Source: Amycolatopsis sp. NBC_00345
GTDB taxonomy: Bacteria > Actinomycetota > Actinomycetes > Mycobacteriales > Pseudonocardiaceae
Assembly (NCBI RefSeq): GCF_036116635.1
Contig: NZ_CP107995.1
Location: 5,704,001 to 5,768,000 of the forward strand
Direction of reading: 5' to 3'
DNA: 64,000 nt
Below, one piece after another: positions 39,298 through 49,983 of the stretch (within the stretch, counting starts at the first letter, position 1; the number at the start of each line of letters is the position of its first letter). The position numbers and the translations under genes were made by a program. The notes beneath the pieces are model-generated. The model worked only from the letters and a program-made list of their open reading frames with translations, was not told where the DNA came from and did not search any database.

Positions 39298-41289
39298 TCA
39301 GATGACCCCGGCGGCGATCAGCTGTTGCCAGACCACGCTCTGGTCGACCACCTCCACGTCGAACTTCTCGGCCTTGGTCAGTTTGCTCGCCCCGACCTCG
39401 GCGCCGGTGATCAGCAGGTCCGTGCTCGCCGAGACTGAGGACGCGATGGTCGCGCCGGCCTTCTCGCACAGCCGCTGGAAGGTCGGGCGGGGGACCTTCT
39501 CCCCGGACCGCGGGTCGCTGATCGCGCCGGTGACCACCACCGTCTTGTCCGCCAGCGGCGCGCCCGCCGCCACGACGGGCGGCAGGTCCTCCTCGCGCAC
39601 GTCCAGGGACACCCCGCGCTCCCGCAGCCGCTCGAGTTCGGGGCGCAGCCGGGTCAGGTGCTCGATCAGCGAGGCGGCGACCTTCGGGCCGATGTCCTCC
39701 ACCGCCACCAGCCCGTCGACGCCCGCCTCGGCGACCGCCTCCAGCGAGCCGAACCCCGCCCGGCACAACCGCGCGGCGGTGCCCTCCGAGGCCATCGGGA
39801 TCGCCAGCCCGATCAACGCCCGGCGCAGGCCCACCTGCCGGCTCGCGTCGATCGACTCGACCATGCGCGCGGCCGAGACCTCGCCGATGCGGTCGAACTC
39901 CAGCAGCCGCTCCTCGGTCAGCCGGTAGAAGTCCGACGGGTGCTCCAGGTCCCCGGCCTCGGCCAGCCGCTCGATCCACACCCCGCCGATCGCGTCGATG
40001 TCCGCCGCCGCCCGCGACGCCCAGTGGATCAGCCGCCGCACCGTCTGGGCCGGGCACGCGACGTTGGTGCAGAACAGTTCCCGGCTGTTTCCCTGCTCGG
40101 TCAACGGCTGCTCGCACGACGGGCATGTGGCCGGCGGCACGATCTCCCGCTCCGCCCCGGTGCGCTTCGAAGCGTCCAGCACCCCGGCGACGAACGGGAT
40201 CACGTCGCCGGCGCGGCGCACCAGCACGGTGTCGCCGATCCTGATGCCGCGGGCGCGGATCACCTCCTGGTTGGCCAGCGTCGCGCGGGTGACCGTCGTG
40301 CCGCCCACGAACACCGGCTCCAGCCAGGCGACCGGGGCGATCTTGCCCGTCTTGCCCACGTCCCAGACCACATCGGCCAGCACCGTGGTCTTCTCCTCCG
40401 CGGCGAACTTGAACGCCAGCGCGCCCCGCGGTGAGCTCGACCGGGTCCCCGCGGCGGCGTAGGCCCCGCGGTCGGCCAGCCGCAGCACCGCGCCGTCCAG
40501 GTCGTAGTCCAGCTCGTTGCGCTGCTGCTCGATCGTGGTGATCACCGCCTGCGCCTCCTCCGCGTCCGCGCAGCGGCGCATGTCGGCGGCGGTGAACCCG
40601 AGCGTCCGCAGCGCGCCGTCCAGGTCGGTCTCCACACTGTCGGGCTCGGTGTCCAGGTCGAAGGCGAAGAATCGCAGCCGCCGCTCGGCGACCGCGGCCG
40701 GGTCCTTGGCCCGCAAGGTGCCCGCGGCCGCGTTACGCGGGTTGATCAGCGGCTTGTCCGGGTGCGCGATGTTGTAGGCGGCGAAAGTGGAGCGCAGCAT
40801 GACCGCCTCGCCCCGCACCTCGACCCGCCCCGGCGCGCCGACCTGGTCCGGGATCCCGTCGGTCAACGCCCGCACCAGCACGGTCACGTCGTCGCCGGTC
40901 GTCCCGTCACCGCGGGTGACCGCGCGCGCCAGCCGGCCGCCCTCGTAGACCAGGGCCAGCGACAGGCCGTCCAGCTTCGGCATGACCACCACCGGCTGGC
41001 CCGGGAACCGGTCGAAGAACGCCGCCACCTGCTCGGGCTTGGTCGCCTTGTCCAGCGACAGCATCGGCCGCGAGTGCCGGATCGGCGCGTGCAGCACCGC
41101 CGGCGCACCCACCTGCTCCAGCGGGTTCGGATCCGGCGCCAGCCCCGGATTCGCCTCGATCAGCCCCCTCAACTCGTCCTCGATCGCGTCGTACTCCGCG
41201 TCCGCCACCACCGGCGAACCCCGGTAGTACGCGTCCCGCAGCGCCACGACCTGGTCAGCCAGCCCTTGAATGCGCTCCCCAACGTTCAC
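39298..41289 (-). CDS. ligA: NAD-dependent DNA ligase (LigA-type, probable second copy)
   Basis: 663 residues. YYRGSPVVADAEYDAI is the NAD-binding domain Ia, PKLDGLSLAL contains the adenylated Lys in KxDG, RGEAVM follows, CPSC then FCTNVACPAQ is the four-Cys zinc finger, helix-hairpin-helix repeats lie around residues 500-570 and a BRCT domain ends the protein. It seals nicks using NAD+. The BRCT region has extra residues (ISDPRSGEKVPRPTFQRL) and several core motifs are less conserved than in housekeeping LigA, so it may be a paralogue. GTG at 41289 is chosen because the upstream frame lacks a ribosome site. Confidence 0.85.
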   Translation of the reverse strand: MNVGERIQGLADQVVALRDAYYRGSPVVADAEYDAIEDELRGLIEANPGLAPDPNPLEQVGAPAVLHAPIRHSRPMLSLDKATKPEQVAAFFDRFPGQPVVVMPKLDGLSLALVYEGGRLARAVTRGDGTTGDDVTVLVRALTDGIPDQVGAPGRVEVRGEAVMLRSTFAAYNIAHPDKPLINPRNAAAGTLRAKDPAAVAERRLRFFAFDLDTEPDSVETDLDGALRTLGFTAADMRRCADAEEAQAVITTIEQQRNELDYDLDGAVLRLADRGAYAAAGTRSSSPRGALAFKFAAEEKTTVLADVVWDVGKTGKIAPVAWLEPVFVGGTTVTRATLANQEVIRARGIRIGDTVLVRRAGDVIPFVAGVLDASKRTGAEREIVPPATCPSCEQPLTEQGNSRELFCTNVACPAQTVRRLIHWASRAAADIDAIGGVWIERLAEAGDLEHPSDFYRLTEERLLEFDRIGEVSAARMVESIDASRQVGLRRALIGLAIPMASEGTAARLCRAGFGSLEAVAEAGVDGLVAVEDIGPKVAASLIEHLTRLRPELERLRERGVSLDVREEDLPPVVAAGAPLADKTVVVTGAISDPRSGEKVPRPTFQRLCEKAGATIASSVSASTDLLITGAEVGASKLTKAEKFDVEVVDQSVVWQQLIAAGVI

Positions 41290-41461
41290 GAGGCAAGACG
41301 TTACCCACCGCCACCGACAAAACCGGACGACCCGGTCATCACCATGAGGAAATCGCATACGGATCATGTCCATCATGCGTTGGACACACAGCCCGGCCCG
41401 GCCTACGTTCGAAGTGCGGCCCCCGGAAACCGGCCGCAGCGAAGGAAAAGAGAGCTATCCC

Positions 41462-41881
41462 ATGCCGATGACCAAGATCTACCTGCGAGCGGGCAGCACG
41501 CCCGAGCACAAACGAGCCATCTCCGACGCGGTGCACGAAGCGCTCGTCGCGGTGCTCGGCATCCCCGAAGACGACCGGTTCCACATCTTCCACGAGCTGG
41601 CCGACGAGAACTTCCTCCACGAACCGGTCATGTTCGGCCTGGAACGCCGCCGCCAGGTCGTCGCCCTCCAGCTCTACTTCGGCCCGCGCCCGGTGGAAGT
41701 CCTGAACGAGCTGTTCACGGCGCTCGTGGCCAACCTGACGCGCAAGACCAGCCTGGAGAGGCGCGACATCCTCCTCAACGTGATCGAGTCGCCCTCCCCC
41801 AACTGGTGGGTCGAGGGGCGCGTGCTCAATCCGGAGACGGGCTTCGACGAGCGCATCGCCGAGGACAAGGTCCCCAGCTGA
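41462..41881 (+). CDS. Tautomerase-superfamily enzyme
   Basis: 139 residues from the ATG at 41462. It begins MPMTKIYLRAGSTPEHKRA, placing Pro next to Met so that it becomes the N-terminal catalytic base after Met removal; that supports this start over any upstream one. The length and RFHIFHELADENFLHEP match the tautomerase_2 group (malonate semialdehyde decarboxylase-like). GAAGGAAAAGAGAG precedes the start. It stands by itself between the ligase and LysR genes and may act on a keto-enol intermediate of aromatic catabolism. Substrate unknown. Confidence 0.82.
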   Translation: MPMTKIYLRAGSTPEHKRAISDAVHEALVAVLGIPEDDRFHIFHELADENFLHEPVMFGLERRRQVVALQLYFGPRPVEVLNELFTALVANLTRKTSLERRDILLNVIESPSPNWWVEGRVLNPETGFDERIAEDKVPS

Positions 41882-41885
41882 GACC

Positions 41886-42797
41886 TCAGGCGAGCGGAAG
41901 CCCGGCCGCGGCCTCACGCAGGCAGTCGGCGAGCGCGGTCGTCGCGGCAGTGGCCGCGCCCGGCAGGCGGGCCATCACCACGCGTCCGGGGACCGGATCG
42001 CCGTCGGCGACCCGGACGAGCCGCACGCTCGCCGGAACCAGGCCGACGAGGTAGGGCGGGATCGTCGTGACGCCATGGCCTGAGCCGACCAGCGTGAGCT
42101 TGCCGAGCCAGTCACGGGCCACGTGCCTGACGGCGGGCCGCCGGGGCAGGGCCGGCCACACCCCCATGGCCGGCTCGCCCGCCGTCTGCGGGCTCGCGAT
42201 CCACGGCGTCCCGGCCAGCTCCGCCACCGTCACCGAGCCGTCGAGGCCGAGGTCCCCGCGTGCCGGCACCGCGACCAGCAGATCGCCCTCGATCAACGTT
42301 TCGAGCTCCAGCGGGGGCTCCTGATCGTCGGGCGGGCGGTAGGGCAGGCGCGAGGAAATCACGGCCACGTTCATCGTCCCGGCCCGCACGCTCCGCGTGA
42401 GCGCCGGCGTGGACCCCTCACGAGTGGTGACCTCCACCTCCGGCGCGCGGCGCCGCATCAGGGCCAGCGTCTCGGGCAGCAGCGCGGGGCCAACGCTCGT
42501 GAACACGCCCAGGCGGACCGGGACCACGCTGGGAGCGGCTCCGCTCAGCTGGCGTTCGGCGCGGTCGACCTCGTCCAGCGCGGCCGAAGCGTGCCGCAGC
42601 AGGACCGATCCGGCCGCGGTGAGACGGGCCCCGGCGGGCCCCCGGTCGACCAGTCGTTCACCCGCCGCCCGCTCGAGGGCGGCGATCTGCCGGGAGACCG
42701 CGGACTGGCTGTACCCGAGGGCCGCCGCGGCCGCGGTAAACGAACCGGTCTCGGCGAGCGCTCGATACATCCGCAGCGTCGTCGAGGACCATTCCAT
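41886..42797 (-). CDS. LysR-family regulator
   Basis: 303 residues. The N-terminal HTH (SSTTLRMYRALAETGSFTAAAAALGYSQSAVSRQIAALE, cited in part) is the LysR signature; the rest is the effector-binding domain. The ATG at 42797 is chosen over TTG at 42803. It is divergent from the AhpD-like gene at 42863 with 65 bp between starts, the standard LysR arrangement, so it probably activates that gene. It ends four bases before the tautomerase stop on the opposite strand. Effector unknown. Confidence 0.88.
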   Translation of the reverse strand: MEWSSTTLRMYRALAETGSFTAAAAALGYSQSAVSRQIAALERAAGERLVDRGPAGARLTAAGSVLLRHASAALDEVDRAERQLSGAAPSVVPVRLGVFTSVGPALLPETLALMRRRAPEVEVTTREGSTPALTRSVRAGTMNVAVISSRLPYRPPDDQEPPLELETLIEGDLLVAVPARGDLGLDGSVTVAELAGTPWIASPQTAGEPAMGVWPALPRRPAVRHVARDWLGKLTLVGSGHGVTTIPPYLVGLVPASVRLVRVADGDPVPGRVVMARLPGAATAATTALADCLREAAAGLPLA

Positions 42798-42862
42798 GAC
42801 CAAACAACATACTCGGCGCCGGCACTAGGCGGTTTCCGCATCGCACGACCGAACGGAGCACC

Positions 42863-43480
42863 ATGTCCGACCACCTCGGCGGCCGCTTGCCGCTGCTGCG
42901 CCCGGCCGACCTCGACGACGAGCAAAGGCAGTTCTACGACCTCCTGACCCGGGTCGTCGTCCCGGAGGCGGCGGCGGGCGGGTTCACCGCCCAGCTCGCC
43001 GACGGGAGGTTCATCGGCCCGTTCAACGCCCTGCTGCGCGCGCCGCGAATCGCGCTGGGCCTCGGCGGCTGGACGCGCGAGATCACCCAGGCCGGGCTCG
43101 CCGAAGACGTGCGGCAGGCGGTGATCCTGACCGTCGGCAGCGCCTGGAACGCGGCGTACGAGATCGACGCGCACACGGCCGCCGCCCGCGTGGCCGGCCT
43201 GCCCGAGGCGGCCATCACCGCGCTTGTCGAGGGCACCGCGCCGACCGGATTGAGCGCCGACGCCGACCTCGCCCATCGGCTGACCGCCGGCCTCCTGACC
43301 GATCATGGCGTTCCCGACGCGCTCTACGCCGAGGCGATCGGCCGCTTCGGCGAGCCGGGCGTCCTCGCGATCCTGTGCCTGATCGGCCAGTACCAGACGA
43401 TCTCCTCGATCCTCGTCTGCTTCCAGGTGCCAGTGCCCGAGCGCTCAGCCCCGCGAACTGCCGATCAGCTCACCTCGTGA
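42863..43480 (+). CDS. Carboxymuconolactone-decarboxylase-like (AhpD-fold) protein
   Basis: 205 residues. The helical AhpD/CMD fold is indicated by LLRAPRIALGLGGWTREITQAGLAEDVRQAVILTVGSAWNAAYEIDAH (cited in part) and LLTDHGVPDALYAEAIGRFGEPGVLAIL. The CxxC redox pair of AhpD is missing: the equivalent site reads YEIDAH, so it is more like gamma-carboxymuconolactone decarboxylase than a peroxidase. ACGGAGC precedes the ATG. LysR lies divergently upstream. The last 36 bp overlap the end of the LAL regulator gene on the other strand. Confidence 0.8.
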   Translation: MSDHLGGRLPLLRPADLDDEQRQFYDLLTRVVVPEAAAGGFTAQLADGRFIGPFNALLRAPRIALGLGGWTREITQAGLAEDVRQAVILTVGSAWNAAYEIDAHTAAARVAGLPEAAITALVEGTAPTGLSADADLAHRLTAGLLTDHGVPDALYAEAIGRFGEPGVLAILCLIGQYQTISSILVCFQVPVPERSAPRTADQLTS

Positions 43481-46315
43481 CCGCACCTTGAGCTTTCGCA
43501 GCACATTGGCCACGTGCTGCTCCACCGTTCGGCGCGACAGGAACAGCACCTCCGCGATCTCCCGGTTCGTGTGCCCGTCCGCCAGCAGCTGCACGACGTC
43601 CCGCTCGCGCGGGGACAGCTCGTCGCCGTAGCCCCGGCGGCCTCGGCGGGACGGGGCCGTCGCGCCCGTCGAACGGAACGTGTGGCGGCAGCGGGCCGCG
43701 TCGCGAGTCGCGCCCAGTGCGTCGAAACCGTCCGCCAGCGTGCTGAACGTCGTCGCGTCACAGTCTCCATAGGACAGTCGGCAGCGGGCGAGCCGTTCCG
43801 TCACGAGGGCCGCGTGGTACGGCGCCGGCAGGCGTTCGTAGCGGGCCCGGGCGTCCTCGAAGAACTTGACCGCGTCCGGGACCTCGCCCTGGTGGGCGGC
43901 CACGATCCCGCGGCCCGCCGCCAGCCCGGCCTGGGCCAGCGGGGCCGCCAGCGCACCCGTCTCCCGTTCCAGCTCCGCGAGCAGCTCACTCGCCGCGCCA
44001 GGCCGTCCGATCCGGCAGAACGCCTCCGCCGCCGGGGGGATCAGGTCCCCCGCCCATGCCCAGACTCCCTTGGTACGCAACAAATCCAGCCCGCGTTCCG
44101 CCTCGGCCGCGGCCGCTTCGACGGCGTCCTGCGCCAGCAGCATGCCCGCGATCCCGCCGTGCGCGGCGATCGCCACCGGCGTGAACGCGTTTTCCGGCTC
44201 GTCGACGCCGGTCGCCGCGAAGCACACCGCCGCGCGTTCCCAGGCGCCGCGGGCCGTCGCCAGCAGGCCGCGCACCAGGGACAGCTCGCTGGTCACCGGC
44301 AGCAGGTCGTGGTACTCCGCCAGCAGCGCGCGGGCCCGCTCGTCGAGCCCGGCCCAGCTCCCGGTCAGCCAGTCGATGTGCAGCCCGGTCGTCCGCGCGG
44401 TGCTGACCACGTACGGCGTGCCCGAGTCCGCCGCGAGCTGCATGCCGCGCCGCAGCAGGCCGCCCGCGCGCCGGTGGTGGCCGGTCCACGCGCCCGCGTC
44501 GGCCGCGTTGCAGTACAGCCGGGCCAGCTGACGCTGTTCCTCGGGTGAACCGGCGCTCGCGGACACCGCGTCGAGCGACGTCCAGGCGCGCGGATCGCCG
44601 ATCTGCAGCCGGGACGGGATGTTGTTGGCCATCAGGGTGAGCTCGAGAGCGCGGTCCGGCGCCTGCGCGATGAGCGCGTCGACGCGGTCGAGCCAGGGCA
44701 GGTGCGTGCGCAGCGGCGTCGAGCCGACCCACGGCTGGGCCAGCGCGGCCATCCCCCGCCCGGCCAGGTCCGGCCGGTGCGCGAGGCCGGCTACGGCCAC
44801 CTCGATCTCGACGCGCGCGGCCTCCAGCCCGCCGGCCTGGCGGAGCAGGATGAGGCCGAGGCTCAGCCGGATCTCCGCGGCCAGCCCGCCGGACAGCCGG
44901 TCGTCGGCGAGCAGGCGCTCCAGCGCGGTGATCACCTCCGCCTGGGCGAGGCCGTTCGTGGCGACCGCGGCGAGCTTCATCGCCAATCTGTCCACATCGG
45001 ACGGTTCGAGGCCCTGGCCGGCGACCAGCGCCCGCAGCAGCCCGATCGCGGTGGCCGGGTCGCCCACCTCGATCGCCCGGTCGGCCGCCGCTTCGCCGTA
45101 ACGCAGGGCGTCGGCGGGCTGCCCGGCCTTGCGGCTGTGTTCGGCGAGCCGCATCAGCGGCGCCGGTCTCCGCTCGCGCAACGCGGCCACGGCGCGCGCG
45201 TGCAGTTCCTGCCGCAACGGCCCGGGAATGGTGCCGTACGCGGCTTGCTGTGCCAGCGCGTGCCGGAAGCCGTAACGGCATTCCGGGGACTCGATCAGCA
45301 CCGCCTTCTCGAGCGCGTGCACCAGGGCGTGCCGTCCGCGGGCCTCCCCCAGCCCGGCCACCGTCGCCAGCAGGTCGGCCGGGACGGGCTCGGCGAGCAC
45401 CGCGGCGGCTTCGGTGATCCGCCGCGCCGCGAGCGGCAGCGCGCCGAGCCGTTCGACGGTCGCTTCTCGCAGCAGCGCGGGCACCCCGGCGGAGTCGAGC
45501 AGCCGACGGGCGGCCGCGCCGTCGGCGTGGACCGCGCCCGCCGGGTTGCGCAGCGCGTGCAGTGTTTCCTCGACGACAAAAGGGATCCCGGCCGTGCGCT
45601 CGTGCAGCCGGGCGGCGAACCCGGCGGAGACGTCCGGCTCGCCGAGCAGCGCCGCGGCCAGCCGGCGCACGCCGCCGGGGCCGAGCGGGTCGAGCCGCAC
45701 CAGCGTGCTCGTGCTGCCCGGCGCCGGGCGGTGCGCGCGGCCGAGCGGGATGCCGCCCGGCACCTCCTCGGGCCGGTAGCTCACCAGCAGCGACAGCCCG
45801 GACGGCGGTTCGCTCATCAGGAACCGCAGCAGCCGGCGGGTGCCGTCGTCGGCCCAGTGCAGGTCCTCGACCACGAGCAGCAGCGGGCCCAGCGCGTCGA
45901 GCAGTTCCCGCACCGCGCGGAAGAACCGGTGCGCCTCGGCCTGCCGGTCGCCCAGCGGCGCGGGCGGCGACGGCAGCCGGCCCGCGAGCTCCGGCAGGTA
46001 CCGGCCGAGGACGCCGGCCAGCGGGCTCAGCGGCGCCGCGGGCAGGTACCGGCCCGCGCCCCTCAGCGCTTCGACGACCACGCCGTACGGGAAGGGCTCG
46101 CGGAGTTGCTGGCAGCAGCCGGAGAACACCCGCCGCCCGGCCAGCTCGGGGCGGGCCAGCAGCTCGCCGGCCAGCCGCGTCTTGCCGACGCCGGCCTCAC
46201 CCTCGACCATGACCACCGCCGGTGGGCGGACGACGGCCGACAGCAGGGCCGCGAGCTCGTCGTCCCGCCCGATCAGGACCGGCGAACTGGTCCTCGCCAC
46301 GATCCCGTTGGTCAT
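43445..46315 (-). CDS. LAL-type LuxR regulator (AAA ATPase, TPR-like middle)
   Basis: 956 residues. Residues 39-46 (GEAGVGKT) are the Walker A and LLLVVEDLHWAD the Walker B of an AAA/NACHT-type ATPase. A long alpha-helical middle with TPR-like repeats follows, then a C-terminal LuxR HTH: LSPRERDVVQLLADGHTNREIAEVLFLSRRTVEQHVANVL (cited in part). LAL proteins are large activators that oligomerise with ATP, often for metabolic or secondary-metabolite genes. The ATG at 46315 has GGGGG upstream. The target cannot be deduced. Adjacent to LysR-AhpD but opposite in strand. Confidence 0.9.
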   Translation of the reverse strand: MTNGIVARTSSPVLIGRDDELAALLSAVVRPPAVVMVEGEAGVGKTRLAGELLARPELAGRRVFSGCCQQLREPFPYGVVVEALRGAGRYLPAAPLSPLAGVLGRYLPELAGRLPSPPAPLGDRQAEAHRFFRAVRELLDALGPLLLVVEDLHWADDGTRRLLRFLMSEPPSGLSLLVSYRPEEVPGGIPLGRAHRPAPGSTSTLVRLDPLGPGGVRRLAAALLGEPDVSAGFAARLHERTAGIPFVVEETLHALRNPAGAVHADGAAARRLLDSAGVPALLREATVERLGALPLAARRITEAAAVLAEPVPADLLATVAGLGEARGRHALVHALEKAVLIESPECRYGFRHALAQQAAYGTIPGPLRQELHARAVAALRERRPAPLMRLAEHSRKAGQPADALRYGEAAADRAIEVGDPATAIGLLRALVAGQGLEPSDVDRLAMKLAAVATNGLAQAEVITALERLLADDRLSGGLAAEIRLSLGLILLRQAGGLEAARVEIEVAVAGLAHRPDLAGRGMAALAQPWVGSTPLRTHLPWLDRVDALIAQAPDRALELTLMANNIPSRLQIGDPRAWTSLDAVSASAGSPEEQRQLARLYCNAADAGAWTGHHRRAGGLLRRGMQLAADSGTPYVVSTARTTGLHIDWLTGSWAGLDERARALLAEYHDLLPVTSELSLVRGLLATARGAWERAAVCFAATGVDEPENAFTPVAIAAHGGIAGMLLAQDAVEAAAAEAERGLDLLRTKGVWAWAGDLIPPAAEAFCRIGRPGAASELLAELERETGALAAPLAQAGLAAGRGIVAAHQGEVPDAVKFFEDARARYERLPAPYHAALVTERLARCRLSYGDCDATTFSTLADGFDALGATRDAARCRHTFRSTGATAPSRRGRRGYGDELSPRERDVVQLLADGHTNREIAEVLFLSRRTVEQHVANVLRKLKVRSRGELIGSSRG

Positions 46316-46605
46316 CGGCTGGCCCCCGATCCGGTCACCGAAATGCGGCACGGCCCCCCAAACCACCCTGTCCGGGTGGTCGGAGCCTATGTCGGCCGAT
46401 CGGGCTCGGGAAGCCGCGCGGGGCAGCCCGGAACTTTCGTAGGGGCGCCGCCGGACGCATTAGTTACGTAGTCATACGGGTCGCTGCCTCGCTTGTTCGG
46501 GCAGGTGAGCGCCCCTGACAGTGAGACCACGGTGGCTCTCGGTCACCATCTGCGCCGCGGCTGACCGCGACGTGATTCACCTGTTCGAGTGAGTGGAGCT
46601 GAAGC

Positions 46606-48150
<1,545 letters not shown>

Positions 48151-48167
48151 CCCCGCCCGGCGAGTGC

Positions 48168-48246
48168 GCCCCAATGTGGCGTTGGTTGCGTTGAACGCAC
48201 CCAATGTGGCGTTCGGTGCGTCCAACGCACCGAACGCCACATTGGG
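48168..48246. terminator. Large hairpin between converging protease genes
   Basis: A 21-bp perfect stem: left arm 48200-48220 (CCCAATGTGGCGTTCGGTGCG), five-base loop, right arm 48226-48246. A degenerate extra copy of the left arm lies at 48168-48199. It sits between converging genes and would stop transcription from both sides. The core AATGTGGCGTT, complement of the word GCCACATT in the 12.4-kb minisatellite, suggests a repeated genomic element. Confidence 0.75.
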
Positions 48247-48278
48247 GCGTAACACCGCGGCGGCCTCCCCCTTTGTCC

Positions 48279-49775
48279 TTATTGGACAGTCAGGGTGTAC
48301 TTCGCCGTGGCCGTCTTGCCGCTCGTGTCCTTCGCGGTCACCGTGACCGGGTAGGTCCCCTTCTGGAACGGCGCCGCGACCTGCATCTGCGACGTCCCGG
48401 CGCCGGCCACCGTCGAAGGGCTGAAGAACGGCGCGAACGGCAGCCCCGGGCCCGCCGCGGACAGCGTGACGGTGCCGGTGCCGCCGGCCACGGTCACCGT
48501 GACGTTGGCGAAGAAACCGGGCTGCACGGTGCCGGAGCCGGGGCTCACGCTCACCTTGAGGTCACCGGTGGGCTGGCCCGCCCCCACCGTCAAGGTCAGC
48601 TTCGCGGTGGCCGAGCCGCTCGGGCCGGTGCCGGTGATCGTGAGCGGGTAGTCCTTCTGCGGGGTGTCCGCCGCCGTCTCGATGGTGACCTTCGCGCTGT
48701 CACCGGAATTGATCGACTGCGGCTGGAACGTCGCCTTCGCACCGTCCGGCAGCCCCGACACCGACAAGTCGACCTTCTCGCTGCCGTTCTTCCCCGCGGT
48801 GCTGGTCACGGTCGCCGAGACGTACTTTCCGGGATCGACCTTCACGGCCGACGGCGAGGTGCCGAGGGAGAACGTCTCCGGCGGCGTGACGGTCCCGATC
48901 TGCTGCTGGACCCAGTCGCCCATGTCGTTGTTCAGGCGGCCGTAGACGCTGTACCACTTGAAGTCGCTGCGGCTCCACGAAGCGACACCGGTCACCTTGC
49001 CGTCGACGACCAGCGGCCCGCCGCTGTCGCCGGGCAGGATCGAGACGTGACCGTCGCTGTAGCCGCTGCAGATCATCGTGGCGTCCTGGAAACCCGCGCC
49101 GACGCCGCTGCAGTTGCTGCCGGCCACGATCGGCAGGCTGAACTTCGACAGGGTCACGTCGCGGGTGGAGTCGTTGAAGTCCTTCTTGCCGTAGCCGAGG
49201 CCGAGGCCGGTCTTGCCGGGCTTGTTCAGGTCGGTGTCGGCCGACGTCGCAACCTGCGCGTACTTGCCGCCGGGCACCGGGATGTCGCGGTCGGTGGTCA
49301 CGACCGCGACGTCGTAGCCCTGGTCGAAGTTGACGTACTTCGGATGCGTGTCGTAGCTGACGACGCCGATCTGGGTGCCGCCGCCGGCGTTCAGGTCGTC
49401 GAGCCCGTACAGGAACGACTTCTCGCCCTCGGCCGCCTTGCAGTGCGCGGCGATGACGATCTTGCGCGGCGCGACGACCGAGCCGGTGCACGTCTGGCCC
49501 AGCGGACGCGGCCCGCCGTCGCGCAGGCCGGCGATGATGAACGGGTAGTCCTTCACTGAAGCCGGGGACCCGCCGACGGACGAGGGGGAGACACCGGCCG
49601 GCAGTTCGGTGCCGCCCAGCGGGGCGACCGCGGGCGGATTAGCGGACGGGTTCGTGAGTGGGGTCGTGGTTGGGTTCGGGGACGGGTTCGCGGCGGCACT
49701 CGCGGCCGGCACGGTCAGCAGGGGCAGGGCGAGCACGGCGGCCAACGTGCCCAGGAAGCGTTGTCTCGGGTTCAC
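48279..49775 (-). CDS. Secreted trypsin-like (S1) serine protease with C-terminal Ig-like repeats
   Basis: 498 residues. Signal peptide, a Pro/Asn-rich linker (about residues 30-60), the S1 domain with VIAAHC (His), DVAVVT (Asp) and GDSGGP (Ser), then two Ig-like domains of about 90 residues each with SLGTSPSAVKVDPG and SVSPGSGTVQPG. Such C-terminal domains usually bind cell wall or substrate. The GTG at 49775 has GGAG five bases upstream. Codes opposite to the metallophosphoesterase gene, with a 208-bp shared promoter region. Probably digests extracellular protein. Confidence 0.9.
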   Translation of the reverse strand: MNPRQRFLGTLAAVLALPLLTVPAASAAANPSPNPTTTPLTNPSANPPAVAPLGGTELPAGVSPSSVGGSPASVKDYPFIIAGLRDGGPRPLGQTCTGSVVAPRKIVIAAHCKAAEGEKSFLYGLDDLNAGGGTQIGVVSYDTHPKYVNFDQGYDVAVVTTDRDIPVPGGKYAQVATSADTDLNKPGKTGLGLGYGKKDFNDSTRDVTLSKFSLPIVAGSNCSGVGAGFQDATMICSGYSDGHVSILPGDSGGPLVVDGKVTGVASWSRSDFKWYSVYGRLNNDMGDWVQQQIGTVTPPETFSLGTSPSAVKVDPGKYVSATVTSTAGKNGSEKVDLSVSGLPDGAKATFQPQSINSGDSAKVTIETAADTPQKDYPLTITGTGPSGSATAKLTLTVGAGQPTGDLKVSVSPGSGTVQPGFFANVTVTVAGGTGTVTLSAAGPGLPFAPFFSPSTVAGAGTSQMQVAAPFQKGTYPVTVTAKDTSGKTATAKYTLTVQ

Positions 49776-49983
49776 AGGAGCTCCTTCCAAGGTTGCCGCC
49801 GGTCACTCTCCGGTGACGCCGTGTGCCAGAACAACCGGGGACCCGGCCCGTACGGCTACGGATCTATTGGCGGGGACCGGAAATTCGGCCGTCGTACACC
49901 CGCGGGACAGCAGCGGGCCATGATCGCTCGGGGTGGCTCGCTTACGTTCTCGGAAGACACGTGACGTGAGGAGTATTCGGGTT

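Noticed and set aside
37274..39928. An 884-codon open frame on the plus strand through the permease and repeat tract
   Set aside because: It shadows the permease and ligase genes, has no start signal or family, and its repetitive Pro/Ala text follows the DNA repeat.
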